The notes: a model not told the origin generated them from the sequence alone. A DNA stretch of 64,000 nt from Campylobacter hominis ATCC BAA-381 (GCF_000017585.1 NC_009714.1:1148663-1212662), one strand, 5' to 3'. Shown: positions 44,746 to 53,795, counted from the stretch's first letter. A program made the numbers and translations.

Positions 44746-45354
44746 GTGGGCGGTCAAATTTTAATCGTTTCAGGACCTAGTGGAAGCGGCAAAAGCACGC
44801 TAATAGAGCGCTTAATGAAAGAAGAAAACAATATTTATTTTTCGATTTCATCTACTACCAGAAAGATTAGAGCCGGAGAAAAAGATGATGTAAATTACCA
44901 TTATATAAGCGTTAGCGATTTTGAAAAAGGTATAAAAGAAGGCGAATTTTTAGAATATGCTGTAGTACATAAAAATTATTACGGCACATCTATTAAACCT
45001 GTTTTAGCTGCCTTGGAAGCCGGTAAAAGCGTTATTTTCGATATTGACGTTCAAGGATTTGACATCGTTCGCAAAAAATTTGATGAAGAAATTACATCCG
45101 TTTTTATTACAACAAAAACTAAAAATGAGCTTGAAAAACGCCTAAAAAAACGCGGAAGCAATGACGAAAAAGACATCGAAAGAAGACTTTACAATGCCGC
45201 AATAGAAATGCAACATATAAAAGACTACGATTATTTTTTAATAAATGATGATTTGGCTAATTCTTACCGCGCTTTTAAAGCGATTTTTCGTTCTATGAAA
45301 TTTAAAACAAAAAATCTAAATGTAGCGCAAATCGCCGAAAATTGGATTGATTAA
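44746..45354 (+). CDS. gmk: guanylate kinase
   Basis: Phosphorylates GMP to GDP. 202 residues; P-loop GPSGSGKSTLIERL, the GMP-binding SSTTRKIRAGEKDDVNYHYIS, EYAVVHKNYYGTS and FDIDVQGFDIVRK are all typical. The start is GTG at 44746 after an AAGGA site; a slightly earlier ATG is out of frame. Follows the acidic gene by nine bases. Confidence 0.97.
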   Translation: MGGQILIVSGPSGSGKSTLIERLMKEENNIYFSISSTTRKIRAGEKDDVNYHYISVSDFEKGIKEGEFLEYAVVHKNYYGTSIKPVLAALEAGKSVIFDIDVQGFDIVRKKFDEEITSVFITTKTKNELEKRLKKRGSNDEKDIERRLYNAAIEMQHIKDYDYFLINDDLANSYRAFKAIFRSMKFKTKNLNVAQIAENWID

Positions 45355-45363
45355 GGAGAAAAA

Positions 45364-45555
45364 ATGGCAGTTGGTCCTTGGCAAGTAGTTGCTATCCTGG
45401 TTATTATCGTTTTGCTTTTCGGAGCAAAAAAAATCCCTGAGCTCGCTCAAGGAATCGGAAAAAGTATAAAGATTTTCAAAAAAGAGGTAGAAAACGATGA
45501 TAAAACCGGCGAAGAAAATAAAGAAAAAATAGAAAAAAAAGACGAAAAACAATAG
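45364..45555 (+). CDS. tatA: twin-arginine translocase protein TatA, copy 1
   Basis: 63 residues: a short N-terminal membrane helix (about 5-19, VVAILVIIVLLFG), then the FGAKKIPELAQGIGKSIKIFKKE amphipathic helix with the Phe-Gly hinge, and a charged Lys/Glu tail. TatA oligomers form the pore for folded proteins with twin-arginine signals, such as the Rieske protein PetA here. AAGGAG site eight bases upstream. A near-identical copy follows; C. jejuni has one tatA at this place. Confidence 0.92.
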   Translation: MAVGPWQVVAILVIIVLLFGAKKIPELAQGIGKSIKIFKKEVENDDKTGEENKEKIEKKDEKQ

Positions 45556-45581
45556 AATATATTGATATTAAAGGAGAAAAA

Positions 45582-45776
45582 ATGGCAGTTGGTCCTTGGC
45601 AAATAATTGTTATCCTGGTTATTATCGTTTTGCTTTTCGGGGCAAAAAAAATCCCTGAGCTAGCTCAAGGAATCGGAAAAGGTATAAAAACATTTAAAAA
45701 AGAGATGGAAAGCAGCGACGAAGCAACAGAAAATAAAACAGAAAAAGTCGAAAAAAAAGACGAGAATAAGGCTTAA
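45582..45776 (+). CDS. tatA: twin-arginine translocase protein TatA, copy 2 (tandem paralogue)
   Basis: 64 residues with the same membrane and amphipathic helices as copy 1 (MAVGPWQIIVILVIIVLLFG) but a diverged charged tail with more Thr and Ala. The first ~110 bases, including the ribosome site AAGGAGAAAAA, are almost identical in DNA. So this is a recent tandem duplication with a 26-base spacer. Differences concentrate at residues 8-10, 34-37 and the tail. Whether one copy has a TatE- or TatB-like special role cannot be told. Confidence 0.9.
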   Translation: MAVGPWQIIVILVIIVLLFGAKKIPELAQGIGKGIKTFKKEMESSDEATENKTEKVEKKDENKA

Positions 45777-45779
45777 AAT

Positions 45780-47357
45780 TTGAAAAATCAGATAATTGAT
45801 GAAATAAAAAAAATTTTGCCTTACGATATAATTTTAGAACAGCCGAAAAATAAAAATTTAGCGCATTATGCCTGCCCTGTAGCTTTTTGCCTTGCTAAAG
45901 AATTTAAAAAATCACCAAAAATAATCGCGGAAGAATTGGCCGATAAATTTCGAAATAGTAAAATTTTTAACGTATCGGCATTAAACGGATATTTAAATTT
46001 TAAACTTAAAGCCGAATTTTTAGCTGAAATTTCAGGTGAAGCTTTAAAAAACGGTGAAAATTTTGCAAGTGAAAAAGAAAAAACCTCGCCGACAACACTT
46101 TTAGAATATATAAGCGCAAATCCAACAGGTCCTCTCCACATAGGACATGTCAGAGGCGCCGTATACGGTGATACTTTACAAAGAGTAAGCAATTATTTGG
46201 GTTATAAAATGCAAACCGAATACTATATTAATGATGCCGGAAATCAAATCGATTTGCTTGGAATTTCAATGATTCTACGTGCAAAAGAACTTGCCGGTGA
46301 AGAAGTAATATATCCTGATAAATACTACCGCGGCGAATACATAGATGAAATTTTAAAAATTGCAAAAGAAAAATTCGGCGATGAAATTTTAAAAGACGAA
46401 AAAAAATTAAGCGATTTTGCAAAAGATGAAGTATTAAAAATTATAAAAAAAGATTTGGCCGATGCAGGAATTGAAATTTCAAACTGGATTAGCGAAAAAA
46501 GTCTATATAACGAGCTTGAAGGCACTATAAAAAAGCTTGAAAAAAGCGGTAAAATGTATGAAAAAGAAGGCAAAATTTGGATTGCCTCCATACAAAACGG
46601 CGATGAAAAAGATCGCGTAGTTGTTCGTGAAGACGGTCGCCCTACATATTTGGCAGGCGATATAATTTATCATAATAATAAATTTGAACGAAATTTTGAT
46701 CATTATATAAATATTTGGGGTGCGGATCACCACGGATATGTCGCAAGATTAAAAGCGGCGATAAATTTCTTAGGATATGATGAAAATCGTTTGGAAGTTG
46801 TTTTAATGCAAATGGTAAGTCTTTTAAAAAACGGCGAAACTTTTAAAATGAGCAAACGCGCAGGAAATGTCGTTTTGATGAGCGATATACTTGAAGAAAT
46901 CGGAAAAGACGCGCTTAGATTTATATTTATAAGCAAAAGCGGTAACTCTCCGCTTGAATTCGACATAGACGAACTAAAAAAAGAGGACAGCACAAACCCG
47001 ATTTTTTATATAAATTACGCTCATGCCAGAGTGAATCAGGTATTTGGTAAAGCAGGAAAAAACGTAGAACAAATAATAGATGAAAATTTTGAAAATTTGG
47101 ATGAAGATGCTTTAAATTTAGTATTTGAAGCATTAAGATTGAATGAAATTTTAAACGAAGCGCTGAAATCACGCTCTTTGCAAAAAATACCGGATTTCTT
47201 AAAAAGCCTTGCAGGCGATTTTCATAAATATTATAATGAAAACCGCGTTATAGGAAGTGATAACGAAAATGCAAGACTGAAGGTTTTTGCAGTAGTTGCT
47301 CTTTGTATACGAACGGCTTTCTCACTAATGGGACTAGAAGCAAAAGCGAAAATGTAA
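45780..47357 (+). CDS. argS: arginyl-tRNA synthetase
   Basis: 525 residues, class I. The N-terminal tRNA-contact domain, HIGH motif in SANPTGPLHIGHVRGAVYGD, and catalytic loop FKMSKRAGNVVLMSD (a KMSK variant normal for ArgRS) are present, with the anticodon-binding DALRFIFISKSGNSPLEFD and C-terminal helices. The start is TTG at 45780, three bases after the second tatA stop, with AAGG inside tatA as possible ribosome site. The stop overlaps the dnaX ATG by one base (TAATG). Confidence 0.96.
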   Translation: MKNQIIDEIKKILPYDIILEQPKNKNLAHYACPVAFCLAKEFKKSPKIIAEELADKFRNSKIFNVSALNGYLNFKLKAEFLAEISGEALKNGENFASEKEKTSPTTLLEYISANPTGPLHIGHVRGAVYGDTLQRVSNYLGYKMQTEYYINDAGNQIDLLGISMILRAKELAGEEVIYPDKYYRGEYIDEILKIAKEKFGDEILKDEKKLSDFAKDEVLKIIKKDLADAGIEISNWISEKSLYNELEGTIKKLEKSGKMYEKEGKIWIASIQNGDEKDRVVVREDGRPTYLAGDIIYHNNKFERNFDHYINIWGADHHGYVARLKAAINFLGYDENRLEVVLMQMVSLLKNGETFKMSKRAGNVVLMSDILEEIGKDALRFIFISKSGNSPLEFDIDELKKEDSTNPIFYINYAHARVNQVFGKAGKNVEQIIDENFENLDEDALNLVFEALRLNEILNEALKSRSLQKIPDFLKSLAGDFHKYYNENRVIGSDNENARLKVFAVVALCIRTAFSLMGLEAKAKM

Positions 47358-48937
47358 TGCAGGCTCTAGCTCTAAAATATCGCCCAAAAAATTTTGACGA
47401 ACTGATCGGTCAAGATACTATCGCTAAAAGTCTTTCTCATGCACTTGACAGCAAACGTCTAAGCCACGCTTATCTTTTCAGCGGGCTTAGAGGAAGCGGC
47501 AAAACCTCATCAGCGCGTATTTTTGCAAAAGATTTAATTTGTGAAAAAGGTCCTACAAGTCATGCATGTGAAGAATGTGATAACTGTATAATGGCAAATG
47601 AAGGGCGTCATATTGACATTATAGAAATGGACGCGGCAAGTCATAGAAAAATCGATGATATAAGAGAACTGATTGAGCAGACGAAATACGCTCCAAGCGT
47701 TGCAAGATATAAAATTTTTATTATTGATGAAGTTCATATGCTAACGACTGAAGCTTCAAATGCACTTTTAAAAACGCTTGAGGAACCGCCTGAATATGTG
47801 AAATTTATATTAGCCACAACCAATCCGCTAAAACTTCCTGTAACGGTGCTTTCAAGAACACAACACTTTCGTTTTAAACCGATTGCCACAAATCTCATAA
47901 TGGCGCATTTGGAATATATTTTACAAAATGAAAATATAGCTTACGAACAATCTGCAATTGAAATTCTAGCTCGTAGCGGTTCCGGCTCACTTAGGGATAC
48001 TCTTACACTTTTGGACCAGGCTATAATTTTTAGCGGCGAAAATATAACTCAAAGCAAAATTGCAGAAATGCTTGGACTTTTAGATCCGACAAAAATCGAT
48101 GAAATTTTAAAAATTATAATTAACCAAGATAGAAACGCGCTGATTGATATCATAAAAGAGATTGAAAATTATGCGCCTGAAACAATTATCGATGAACTTA
48201 TATCAAATCTTAAATCGAAATTTTTAAAACGCGACACATCTTTTAGTCTGCTTATGTATGAGCGATTTTTTAGAATACTTGCGATTGCAAAAGGTATGCT
48301 TTCAATTAGCAATGACAACGGATACACTTTTGCTATGGCGTTTTTTAAGATGATGGAAGCTGTAAATTTACGCCAAATTGATGAACTTATCGAAGCAAGT
48401 AAAAATATAAATCAAAATACAACAAAAGTGCAACCGCAAAATGCACAAAATTTTACCGAAAATCAAAATTTAGACGGGCGAAATTCTAAAAATCTGCAAA
48501 GCAGTACAAAAACCGAACAAACTTTAACAAATATGCCGCCATACAAACTGTTTGTAAAAAATATTTATGATAGAGATTATGATTTAGGTGAAATTTTTGA
48601 CAATTATATAGAATTTGACAGTTTTGAAAACGGCGTGATGACAATAATTTCAAATGCTACCAATATAAAAACAAGAAATGCCTTAAATATAGGATTTAAA
48701 GCGCTGAAAGAAATTTTAAAACAAACTTTCGGCGAAAAAGCAACACTCAAAGTAATAAAAAAAGACAGCGAAGTCTTAAAAGAGCAAATAAAAAAAAATA
48801 TGAGCCTAAATGAAGATAGAAACGAAACAAATGAGGCGATTGAAAAATTACAACAAATGAAAAAAACCAATAAAATGACGAACGAAGAAATTTTGATAAA
48901 CGAACTTGACCGCTTATTCGGCGCTTATAAAGTTTAA
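47357..48937 (+). CDS. dnaX: DNA polymerase III gamma/tau subunit
   Basis: Clamp-loader ATPase. The proper start is the ATG at 47357, overlapping the argS stop by one base; an open extension to 47303 lies inside argS and lacks family similarity. From there 526 residues: MQALALKYRPKNFDELIGQ, P-loop GLRGSGKTSSARIFAK, zinc knuckle with Cys residues in CEECDNC, DEXX box IIDEVHML, SRC-like TTNPLKLPVTVLSRTQHFRFK. An Asn/Gln-rich linker (about 360-400) precedes a C-terminal helical domain. No convincing frameshift signal for a separate gamma form. Confidence 0.96.
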   Translation: MQALALKYRPKNFDELIGQDTIAKSLSHALDSKRLSHAYLFSGLRGSGKTSSARIFAKDLICEKGPTSHACEECDNCIMANEGRHIDIIEMDAASHRKIDDIRELIEQTKYAPSVARYKIFIIDEVHMLTTEASNALLKTLEEPPEYVKFILATTNPLKLPVTVLSRTQHFRFKPIATNLIMAHLEYILQNENIAYEQSAIEILARSGSGSLRDTLTLLDQAIIFSGENITQSKIAEMLGLLDPTKIDEILKIIINQDRNALIDIIKEIENYAPETIIDELISNLKSKFLKRDTSFSLLMYERFFRILAIAKGMLSISNDNGYTFAMAFFKMMEAVNLRQIDELIEASKNINQNTTKVQPQNAQNFTENQNLDGRNSKNLQSSTKTEQTLTNMPPYKLFVKNIYDRDYDLGEIFDNYIEFDSFENGVMTIISNATNIKTRNALNIGFKALKEILKQTFGEKATLKVIKKDSEVLKEQIKKNMSLNEDRNETNEAIEKLQQMKKTNKMTNEEILINELDRLFGAYKV

Positions 48938-48950
48938 AGAAATTTTAGGG

Positions 48951-48956
48951 TAGAAT
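48951..48956 (+). promoter_or_regulatory. possible -10 box of prs
   Basis: TAGAAT 31 bases before the ATG at 48987; a poly-A stretch and AAAGGG ribosome site follow. Confidence 0.4.
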
Positions 48957-48986
48957 TTTAAAAATTTTTATTAAAAAAGGGTAAAA

Positions 48987-49922
48987 ATGCGAGGATATAA
49001 AATTTTTTCAGGCACTGCGAATCTTGAATTTTCAAAGAAAATTTCAAAATATTTGTCGCTTCCGTTAAGTGAAGCCACTATTAAGCGTTTCAGTGATGGC
49101 GAAATAAATGTCCAAATCCGTGAAAGTGTGCGCGGAAAAGATGTTTTTGTCATCCAACCTACCTGTGCTCCTGCAAATGTAAATCTAATGGAACTTTTAA
49201 TTGTTTCAGACGCGTTAAGAAGAAGTTCGGCAAACTCAATAACCGCCGTTGTACCGTACTTCGGCTATGCAAGACAAGATAGAAAAGCGGCTCCAAGGGT
49301 TCCTATTACCGCCAAATTAGTTGCAAATATGATGCAAACAGCAGGCGTAAATCGCGTGGTTACTATGGATTTGCATGCAGGACAAATACAAGGATTTTTT
49401 GACGTTCCTGTGGATAATCTATACGGCTCGATTGTTTTCGTTGATTTTTTAAAAGCGCAAAATTTAAAAAATCCGATTATAGCAAGCCCTGATGTCGGCG
49501 GCGTGGCACGCGCAAGAAGTTTTGCAAAAAAACTTAATTTGGATATGGTAATAGTTGATAAGCGCCGCGAAGAAGCAAATAAAAGCGAAGTTATGAATGT
49601 AATAGGCGATGTAAAAGATAAGGATGTGATTTTAATAGACGATATGATAGATACGGCAGGAACTATCGTAAAAGCGGCCACAGCCTTTAAAGAGCGCGGC
49701 GCCACAAGCGTTATGGCATTTTGCACACATGCCGTTTTAAGCGGTATAGCTTATGAAAATATAGCAAATCCTGCGCTTGATAAACTGATTGTAACCGATA
49801 CAATTCCTTTAAAAGACGGCGCAAATACAGATAAAATTAAAATTTTAAGCGTAGCTCCTTTGTTCGGTGAAGTTATTCGCCGTGTATATCACGATGAAAG
49901 CGTAAATTCTTTATTTATTTAA
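48987..49922 (+). CDS. prs: ribose-phosphate pyrophosphokinase
   Basis: Makes PRPP for purine, pyrimidine, histidine and tryptophan synthesis, so it feeds hisD, trpF and pyr pathways seen here. 311 residues; the flexible loop PYFGYARQDRKAAPRVPITAKL, MDLHAGQIQGFFDVPVDNLYG and the PRPP-binding VILIDDMIDTAGTIVKAA are standard. Ends at a strong hairpin. Confidence 0.97.
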   Translation: MRGYKIFSGTANLEFSKKISKYLSLPLSEATIKRFSDGEINVQIRESVRGKDVFVIQPTCAPANVNLMELLIVSDALRRSSANSITAVVPYFGYARQDRKAAPRVPITAKLVANMMQTAGVNRVVTMDLHAGQIQGFFDVPVDNLYGSIVFVDFLKAQNLKNPIIASPDVGGVARARSFAKKLNLDMVIVDKRREEANKSEVMNVIGDVKDKDVILIDDMIDTAGTIVKAATAFKERGATSVMAFCTHAVLSGIAYENIANPALDKLIVTDTIPLKDGANTDKIKILSVAPLFGEVIRRVYHDESVNSLFI

Positions 49923-49956
49923 AATTTAAGGGCAATTTTTTGGCCCTTAAATTTTT
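49922..49956 (+). terminator. intrinsic terminator after prs
   Basis: 12-bp stem AAATTTAAGGGC / GCCCTTAAATTT with a T-rich loop, then TTGTTTTT. Confidence 0.85.
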
Positions 49957-50446
49957 GTTTTTCGTAAATCTTCCAGCTTTTAAAAATATTATAAATCTTT
50001 TTTACATTATAGATTAAAACTTTAAAAATTTAATTTTCTCAAAATATTTTTTTATATAATTCTTTGATAAAAACGATATTTTTCAATTCAGCTTTAAAAA
50101 AAGAACAAAGAATAAAAATTAAATATGATAATCAAGCGGATAAGACAAACTATATCAAAAACGCCTGATATAATAACAATAAAACTTTACCTGCGGCAAT
50201 CCGATTTTAAATTACACCATAATAAAAAAAATTTTAAAAATCATGTAAAAATTTTGTCAAAAATATCAAAATTACATTAAACGCAGAAATTCTCATTAAA
50301 ATGAAAAAATCTCTTTTTAAATGCCTATAAAATTTTTAAATCAATTATCCTTTTTTAATATTTTCCAATTTTATACAAAATTTTACAATTCTAAAAATTT
50401 AAACTCTATAAAATTAAATTTTATCTTTTTTAAAACCCTGTTTTGA
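49957..50446. other. AT-rich gap between prs and recO with relic-like open frames
   Basis: No standard gene. Two overlapping open stretches stand out. One runs from 50061 to 50165 (35 codons, with ALKKEQRIKIKYDNQADKTN, reminiscent of a WYL-type strand but too short to assign). The other is a 51-codon ATG frame at 50125-50280 giving a very basic peptide without a good ribosome site. Either could be a remnant of a lost gene. Confidence 0.3.
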
Positions 50447-50452
50447 TACAAT
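50447..50452 (+). promoter_or_regulatory. -10 box of recO, suggesting a leaderless mRNA
   Basis: TGATACAAT ends seven bases before the recO ATG at 50459. The transcription start would fall on or next to the ATG, and there is no ribosome-binding site between. Confidence 0.5.
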
Positions 50453-50458
50453 CACGCT

Positions 50459-51073
50459 ATGCAAGGATTTATATTAAAAGTTACGAAAGTTAGAGATGAA
50501 GATTGTATCGTCAGCATTCTTACAAACAGTGAAATGCTTGAAACATATAGATTTTACGGTGCCAGACACTCAAATATCACACAAGGTTTTAAAATAGATT
50601 TCGAACTTCAAAGCGATATAAAATTTCTACCAAAACTTAGAGGAGTAATGCATCTTGGTTTTTCGTGGCTTACAAACCGCGATAAAATGCTTTTTTGGCA
50701 ACAGCTGATGAGACTGTTTTATGCACATTTAAAAGGAACCGGAAGTGTTGATGGATTTTATTTTGATATGCTTGAAAACTGCGCGCAAAAATTCGGCAAA
50801 CAAAATCCTAAACGCCTTATTATAGAAACTTATGCACAAATTTTGGATTTTGAAGGCAGACTTCACAAAGATAAAATCTGTTTTATCTGCGACAACGAAA
50901 TTTCTGAAGAAATCGCTCTTGCACGCGCATTTTTACCGGCGCATGGAAACTGTATAAATAAAAATACAATAAATTTTGATAAACTTTTGGAATTTTATGA
51001 AACAAAAAAATCCATCAATTTAAATGACGGCGAAGTAAATTACCTTTATAGCGTAGTTTTAGAAGGATTTTAA
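50459..51073 (+). CDS. recO: recombination protein RecO (epsilonproteobacterial type)
   Basis: RecO loads RecA onto gaps by displacing SSB. 204 residues: an N-terminal OB-fold half (MQGFILKVTKVRDEDCIVSILT, then TYRFYGARHSNI), a helical middle and a Cys pair (ICFICDNEIS) remaining from the zinc site of longer RecO proteins. Short RecO proteins of about 205 residues are usual in Campylobacter. It has its own promoter immediately upstream and is followed by a degenerate copy of its central part. Confidence 0.85.
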   Translation: MQGFILKVTKVRDEDCIVSILTNSEMLETYRFYGARHSNITQGFKIDFELQSDIKFLPKLRGVMHLGFSWLTNRDKMLFWQQLMRLFYAHLKGTGSVDGFYFDMLENCAQKFGKQNPKRLIIETYAQILDFEGRLHKDKICFICDNEISEEIALARAFLPAHGNCINKNTINFDKLLEFYETKKSINLNDGEVNYLYSVVLEGF

Positions 51074-51126
51074 TAAAAGTAGCCAAAAATTTATGCATTT
51101 TTACAAAATGAATTTACGCTTTAAAA

Positions 51127-51257
51127 ATGGATTTTATTTCGATATATTTAAAACAGTGCGCAAAAATTCGGCAAACAAAATCCAAAACGCTTTATTATAG
51201 AAACTTATACAAAAATTTGGATTAAGCAAGACTTCGAAAAGATAAAATTTACGTTTT
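51127..51257 (+). pseudogene. degenerate partial copy of recO
   Basis: Aligns with recO 50751-50885 over about 130 bases, for example TGCGCAAAAATTCGGCAAAC and TTATTATAGAAACTTAT shared exactly, with scattered substitutions and small indels that break the frame. A looser match (TTTATGCA) may extend the copy left to about 51090. It is a fragment left by a past tandem duplication of recO, now decaying. Confidence 0.85.
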
Positions 51258-51480
51258 AATATACATAATTTAGTAAAACTTCAATGTACACCAACAAATC
51301 AAAGCTGTAAATCTATACTGAAAACCTGTTTTTTTAAAAATTATTTTTATAGAATGCATAATTAAAAGTATTTGTCTGAATGTTTTACAATGTATTTTTA
51401 AAGAAATTATTTATATGTTCAAACTAAAATTATTTTTGAATTTTATAAATTTTTTATTTTAAAAACTACTAAATAGCGTT
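51258..51480. other. AT-rich gap downstream of the recO fragment
   Basis: No gene recognised between the recO fragment and the TauE-type gene. Confidence 0.4.
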
Positions 51481-52209
51481 TCACCCGAAAATAACTTTTT
51501 TCAATGTCAAACAAAACATCGAAACATAAAGCGCAAGAAGCCAATATTTTTGTGATTGTTTTGAAATTCTATGAGACGTTTTCGTGCCGAAATACACGCC
51601 CGCAAGAGAACCAAGTCCAAGCAAAATGCCGTCTTTATAATCAACGTAACCATGCCATGCAAGGCTTATAAATCCGCTGAATGAACTGAAAATCACAAAA
51701 AACAGACCCATACTTACGGCTTTTTTAATATCAACTCCCAAAAATCCGACCAAAATCGGCGTTAAAAACAGCGCTCCGCCAATTCCCATGCTAATCGCGA
51801 TTGCTCCGATTGCGGCGCCTATTATAAAAAGTAAAATGTTGCTTGGATTTTTGGACTCTTTTGAAACATTTGTCATAAAAAATTTTACAATCGCTATTGC
51901 CAATGTGATTAAAAGTCCAATTTCAAGGCATTTTGACGGCACAGCTGCCACGATAAAACCGCTCAAACCGGCTCCAAATAAACCGCCAAATCCAACAAAA
52001 ATACCGTTATTTATGACAAGTTTGCCGTTTTTGTAATTTATATAAGAGCCGAAAATCGCACTGAAAAGCATTTGCAAAATCGAAATTCCGATGGCAATTT
52101 TTATATCATAACCAAACGCAAGCATCGTAGGAACTACAACGGTTCCACCGCCTATTCCAAAAAACCCCGAAATAAATCCGACGCAAACTCCAATTACAAC
52201 TAAAATCAT
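51481..52209 (-). CDS. TauE/SafE-family anion (sulfite/sulfoacetate) exporter
   Basis: 242 residues from the ATG at 52209, which follows an AAAGGAT site. The frame stays open a further 28 codons, but that extension is not hydrophobic and unlike the family. Seven to eight membrane helices; the duplicated family motif GFISGFFGIGGGTVVVPTML near the N-terminus and GAIAISMGIGGALFLTPIL in the second half are diagnostic. Exports small organosulfur or sulfite anions in characterised relatives; the substrate here is unknown. Confidence 0.85.
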   Translation of the reverse strand: MILVVIGVCVGFISGFFGIGGGTVVVPTMLAFGYDIKIAIGISILQMLFSAIFGSYINYKNGKLVINNGIFVGFGGLFGAGLSGFIVAAVPSKCLEIGLLITLAIAIVKFFMTNVSKESKNPSNILLFIIGAAIGAIAISMGIGGALFLTPILVGFLGVDIKKAVSMGLFFVIFSSFSGFISLAWHGYVDYKDGILLGLGSLAGVYFGTKTSHRISKQSQKYWLLALYVSMFCLTLKKVIFG

Positions 52210-52646
52210 TTTTATCCTTTTTACGCGCCTAATTATATACAAAATTAAAAAATTTACACAACAAAAAGTGCTATTTATAGAAAATATACGCATTTAATTG
52301 AAGTGTAGCTGATTTTAGCCGAAGATGTCGAAAGCTTACCGATAAAAAAATATCCGGAAAATACTGTTTGTTTTAGAAATTTACTTAATATTTGACTAAT
52401 TTTTTAATTTATTAGAAAAAAGCATTAAAAATTTTGCGTTTTAAAAACTTCACGGAAAAATTTCAAAATTAAAATTCCAAAAAAAAGTGCGCTTGCGTAA
52501 TAAACTGTCAAATTACTGTTTATCGCTAGATAAGCCTTCAAATAAAAATCTTAAAAAATTTACAGAATAAAACTATTTTTCGCTGTAAGTATAGTTATTT
52601 CACGAATAACTGCATGTTATAATTATTTCACAAAATACGACAAAAA
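52210..52646. other. AT-rich gap between the exporter and cca
   Basis: About 440 bases. A short protein-like open stretch on the plus strand around 52313-52396 (with EDVESLPIKKYPENTVCFR) may be the remains of a gene; no start codon with a ribosome site. Otherwise featureless. Confidence 0.35.
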
Positions 52647-53795
52647 TCATAGAGAATTTTTTAAATTTTTGATTTTATTTATATGTTTTCGTATCTTTTT
52701 ACTGCGCTCATTTTTTATTGCGGTTGCAATTTTTATGCCATTTAAGCCGATTTTTACAAATTTAGCGCCTGAAACTTTAAAATGCAGACGATTATCATAA
52801 ATACGCAACGACTTCGCCATTTTCACGCGGTGCGCGCTATACATTCCAAGCCACGATTTTAACGGTATTTTACTTGAAATTTCACAAAGCGCAAAACTGC
52901 TTACGCGCTCATAAAAAGGTTCATTTAAAATGCGCTTATAAACCGAATTAAGATTTAAAGAACGCAGAATTTTAAGTTTATCAAGATGCAAAAAATTTAA
53001 TATGACATACAAAAAAAACATCTCGTTTTGCACGATTTTTGCGCTATTTTTTAAAATTCCTGTAATCTTTTTATTTTGTTTATCGGAAATTTTAACGCCG
53101 AAAATTTTTTCATCAATTCCTAAAATTTGCAAAATTTTAAAGCCGTGAGCTAAAAATTTTGCTCTAAAAAGTTTCACAAGCTCATCTCTAATGCGATCCT
53201 TACTTAAATCATCAAGCTTTATCTTTTGCATAATTTTAAGCGTATTTTGTTCTATTTTCAGATTAAATCTAGCGCAAAACTGCGCTCCTCGAAGCACGCG
53301 AAGACTGTCTTCAACAAAAGTTTTTTCGCAAACCATACGCAAAACTCGTGCCCTGATATCGGCCACGCCGCCGTAAAAATCGCAAATCTCACCAGTAAAA
53401 ATATTTATCATAACGGCATTTATGCTAAAATCCCGCCTTTTGACAGCCATTCGTTCATCGTTGCAAACTTCAACTTCAAAAGCCTTGTGACCGACGCCGA
53501 TTTTATTTTCACTGCGTGCCAAAGCGATATCAAAATTTTCAAATTTATACACAAAAAAACTTTTTCCAACGCCTTTTGCGCCGATACCAAGCATAATTTT
53601 TTCAAAAATTTCAGGATTTATATCATAAACTTCAATATCGATATCTTTAGGCTTTGACATGCCGCCAAAAAGAAAAAAATCTCTTACGGATCCGCCGACA
53701 AAGTAAGCCCTTTTCGTATAATTTTTTAAAACGTTAAAAAGTGTCTTAAATCCGCTAATTTGAAAGGTTTTTAATTCTATTTTCGATACTTGCAA
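52647..53795 (-). CDS. cca: tRNA nucleotidyltransferase (CCA-adding) family protein
   Basis: 382 residues. The class II nucleotidyltransferase head shows GGSVRDFFLFG, the metal-binding DIDIEV pair, the SENKIGVGHKAFEVEV strand, RRDFSINAVMINIFTGEICDFYGG and the DSLRVLRGAQFCARF helix. It repairs or adds CCA at tRNA 3' ends, or in some organisms acts as poly(A) polymerase; the tRNA in this window does encode CCA. No C-terminal HD domain. The start at 53795 overlaps the CiaD-like gene by 41 bases, which is unusual; a non-ATG start further in is possible. C. jejuni also has cca beside ciaD. Confidence 0.85.
   Translation of the reverse strand: MQVSKIELKTFQISGFKTLFNVLKNYTKRAYFVGGSVRDFFLFGGMSKPKDIDIEVYDINPEIFEKIMLGIGAKGVGKSFFVYKFENFDIALARSENKIGVGHKAFEVEVCNDERMAVKRRDFSINAVMINIFTGEICDFYGGVADIRARVLRMVCEKTFVEDSLRVLRGAQFCARFNLKIEQNTLKIMQKIKLDDLSKDRIRDELVKLFRAKFLAHGFKILQILGIDEKIFGVKISDKQNKKITGILKNSAKIVQNEMFFLYVILNFLHLDKLKILRSLNLNSVYKRILNEPFYERVSSFALCEISSKIPLKSWLGMYSAHRVKMAKSLRIYDNRLHFKVSGAKFVKIGLNGIKIATAIKNERSKKIRKHINKIKNLKNSL

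Noticed and set aside
47303-47356. N-terminal extension of dnaX
   Set aside because: It lies inside argS and has no family similarity; the ATG at 47357 gives the standard DnaX start.
48780-48800. A-rich run in dnaX as a possible programmed frameshift site for gamma
   Set aside because: It is near the 3' end and lacks the hexamer-plus-stem arrangement known from E. coli; a frameshift there would remove only the last ~45 residues.
52210-52293. 28-codon extension of the TauE-type exporter
   Set aside because: Hydrophilic, Cys-containing and unlike the family; the ATG at 52209 has a ribosome site and begins with the first membrane helix.
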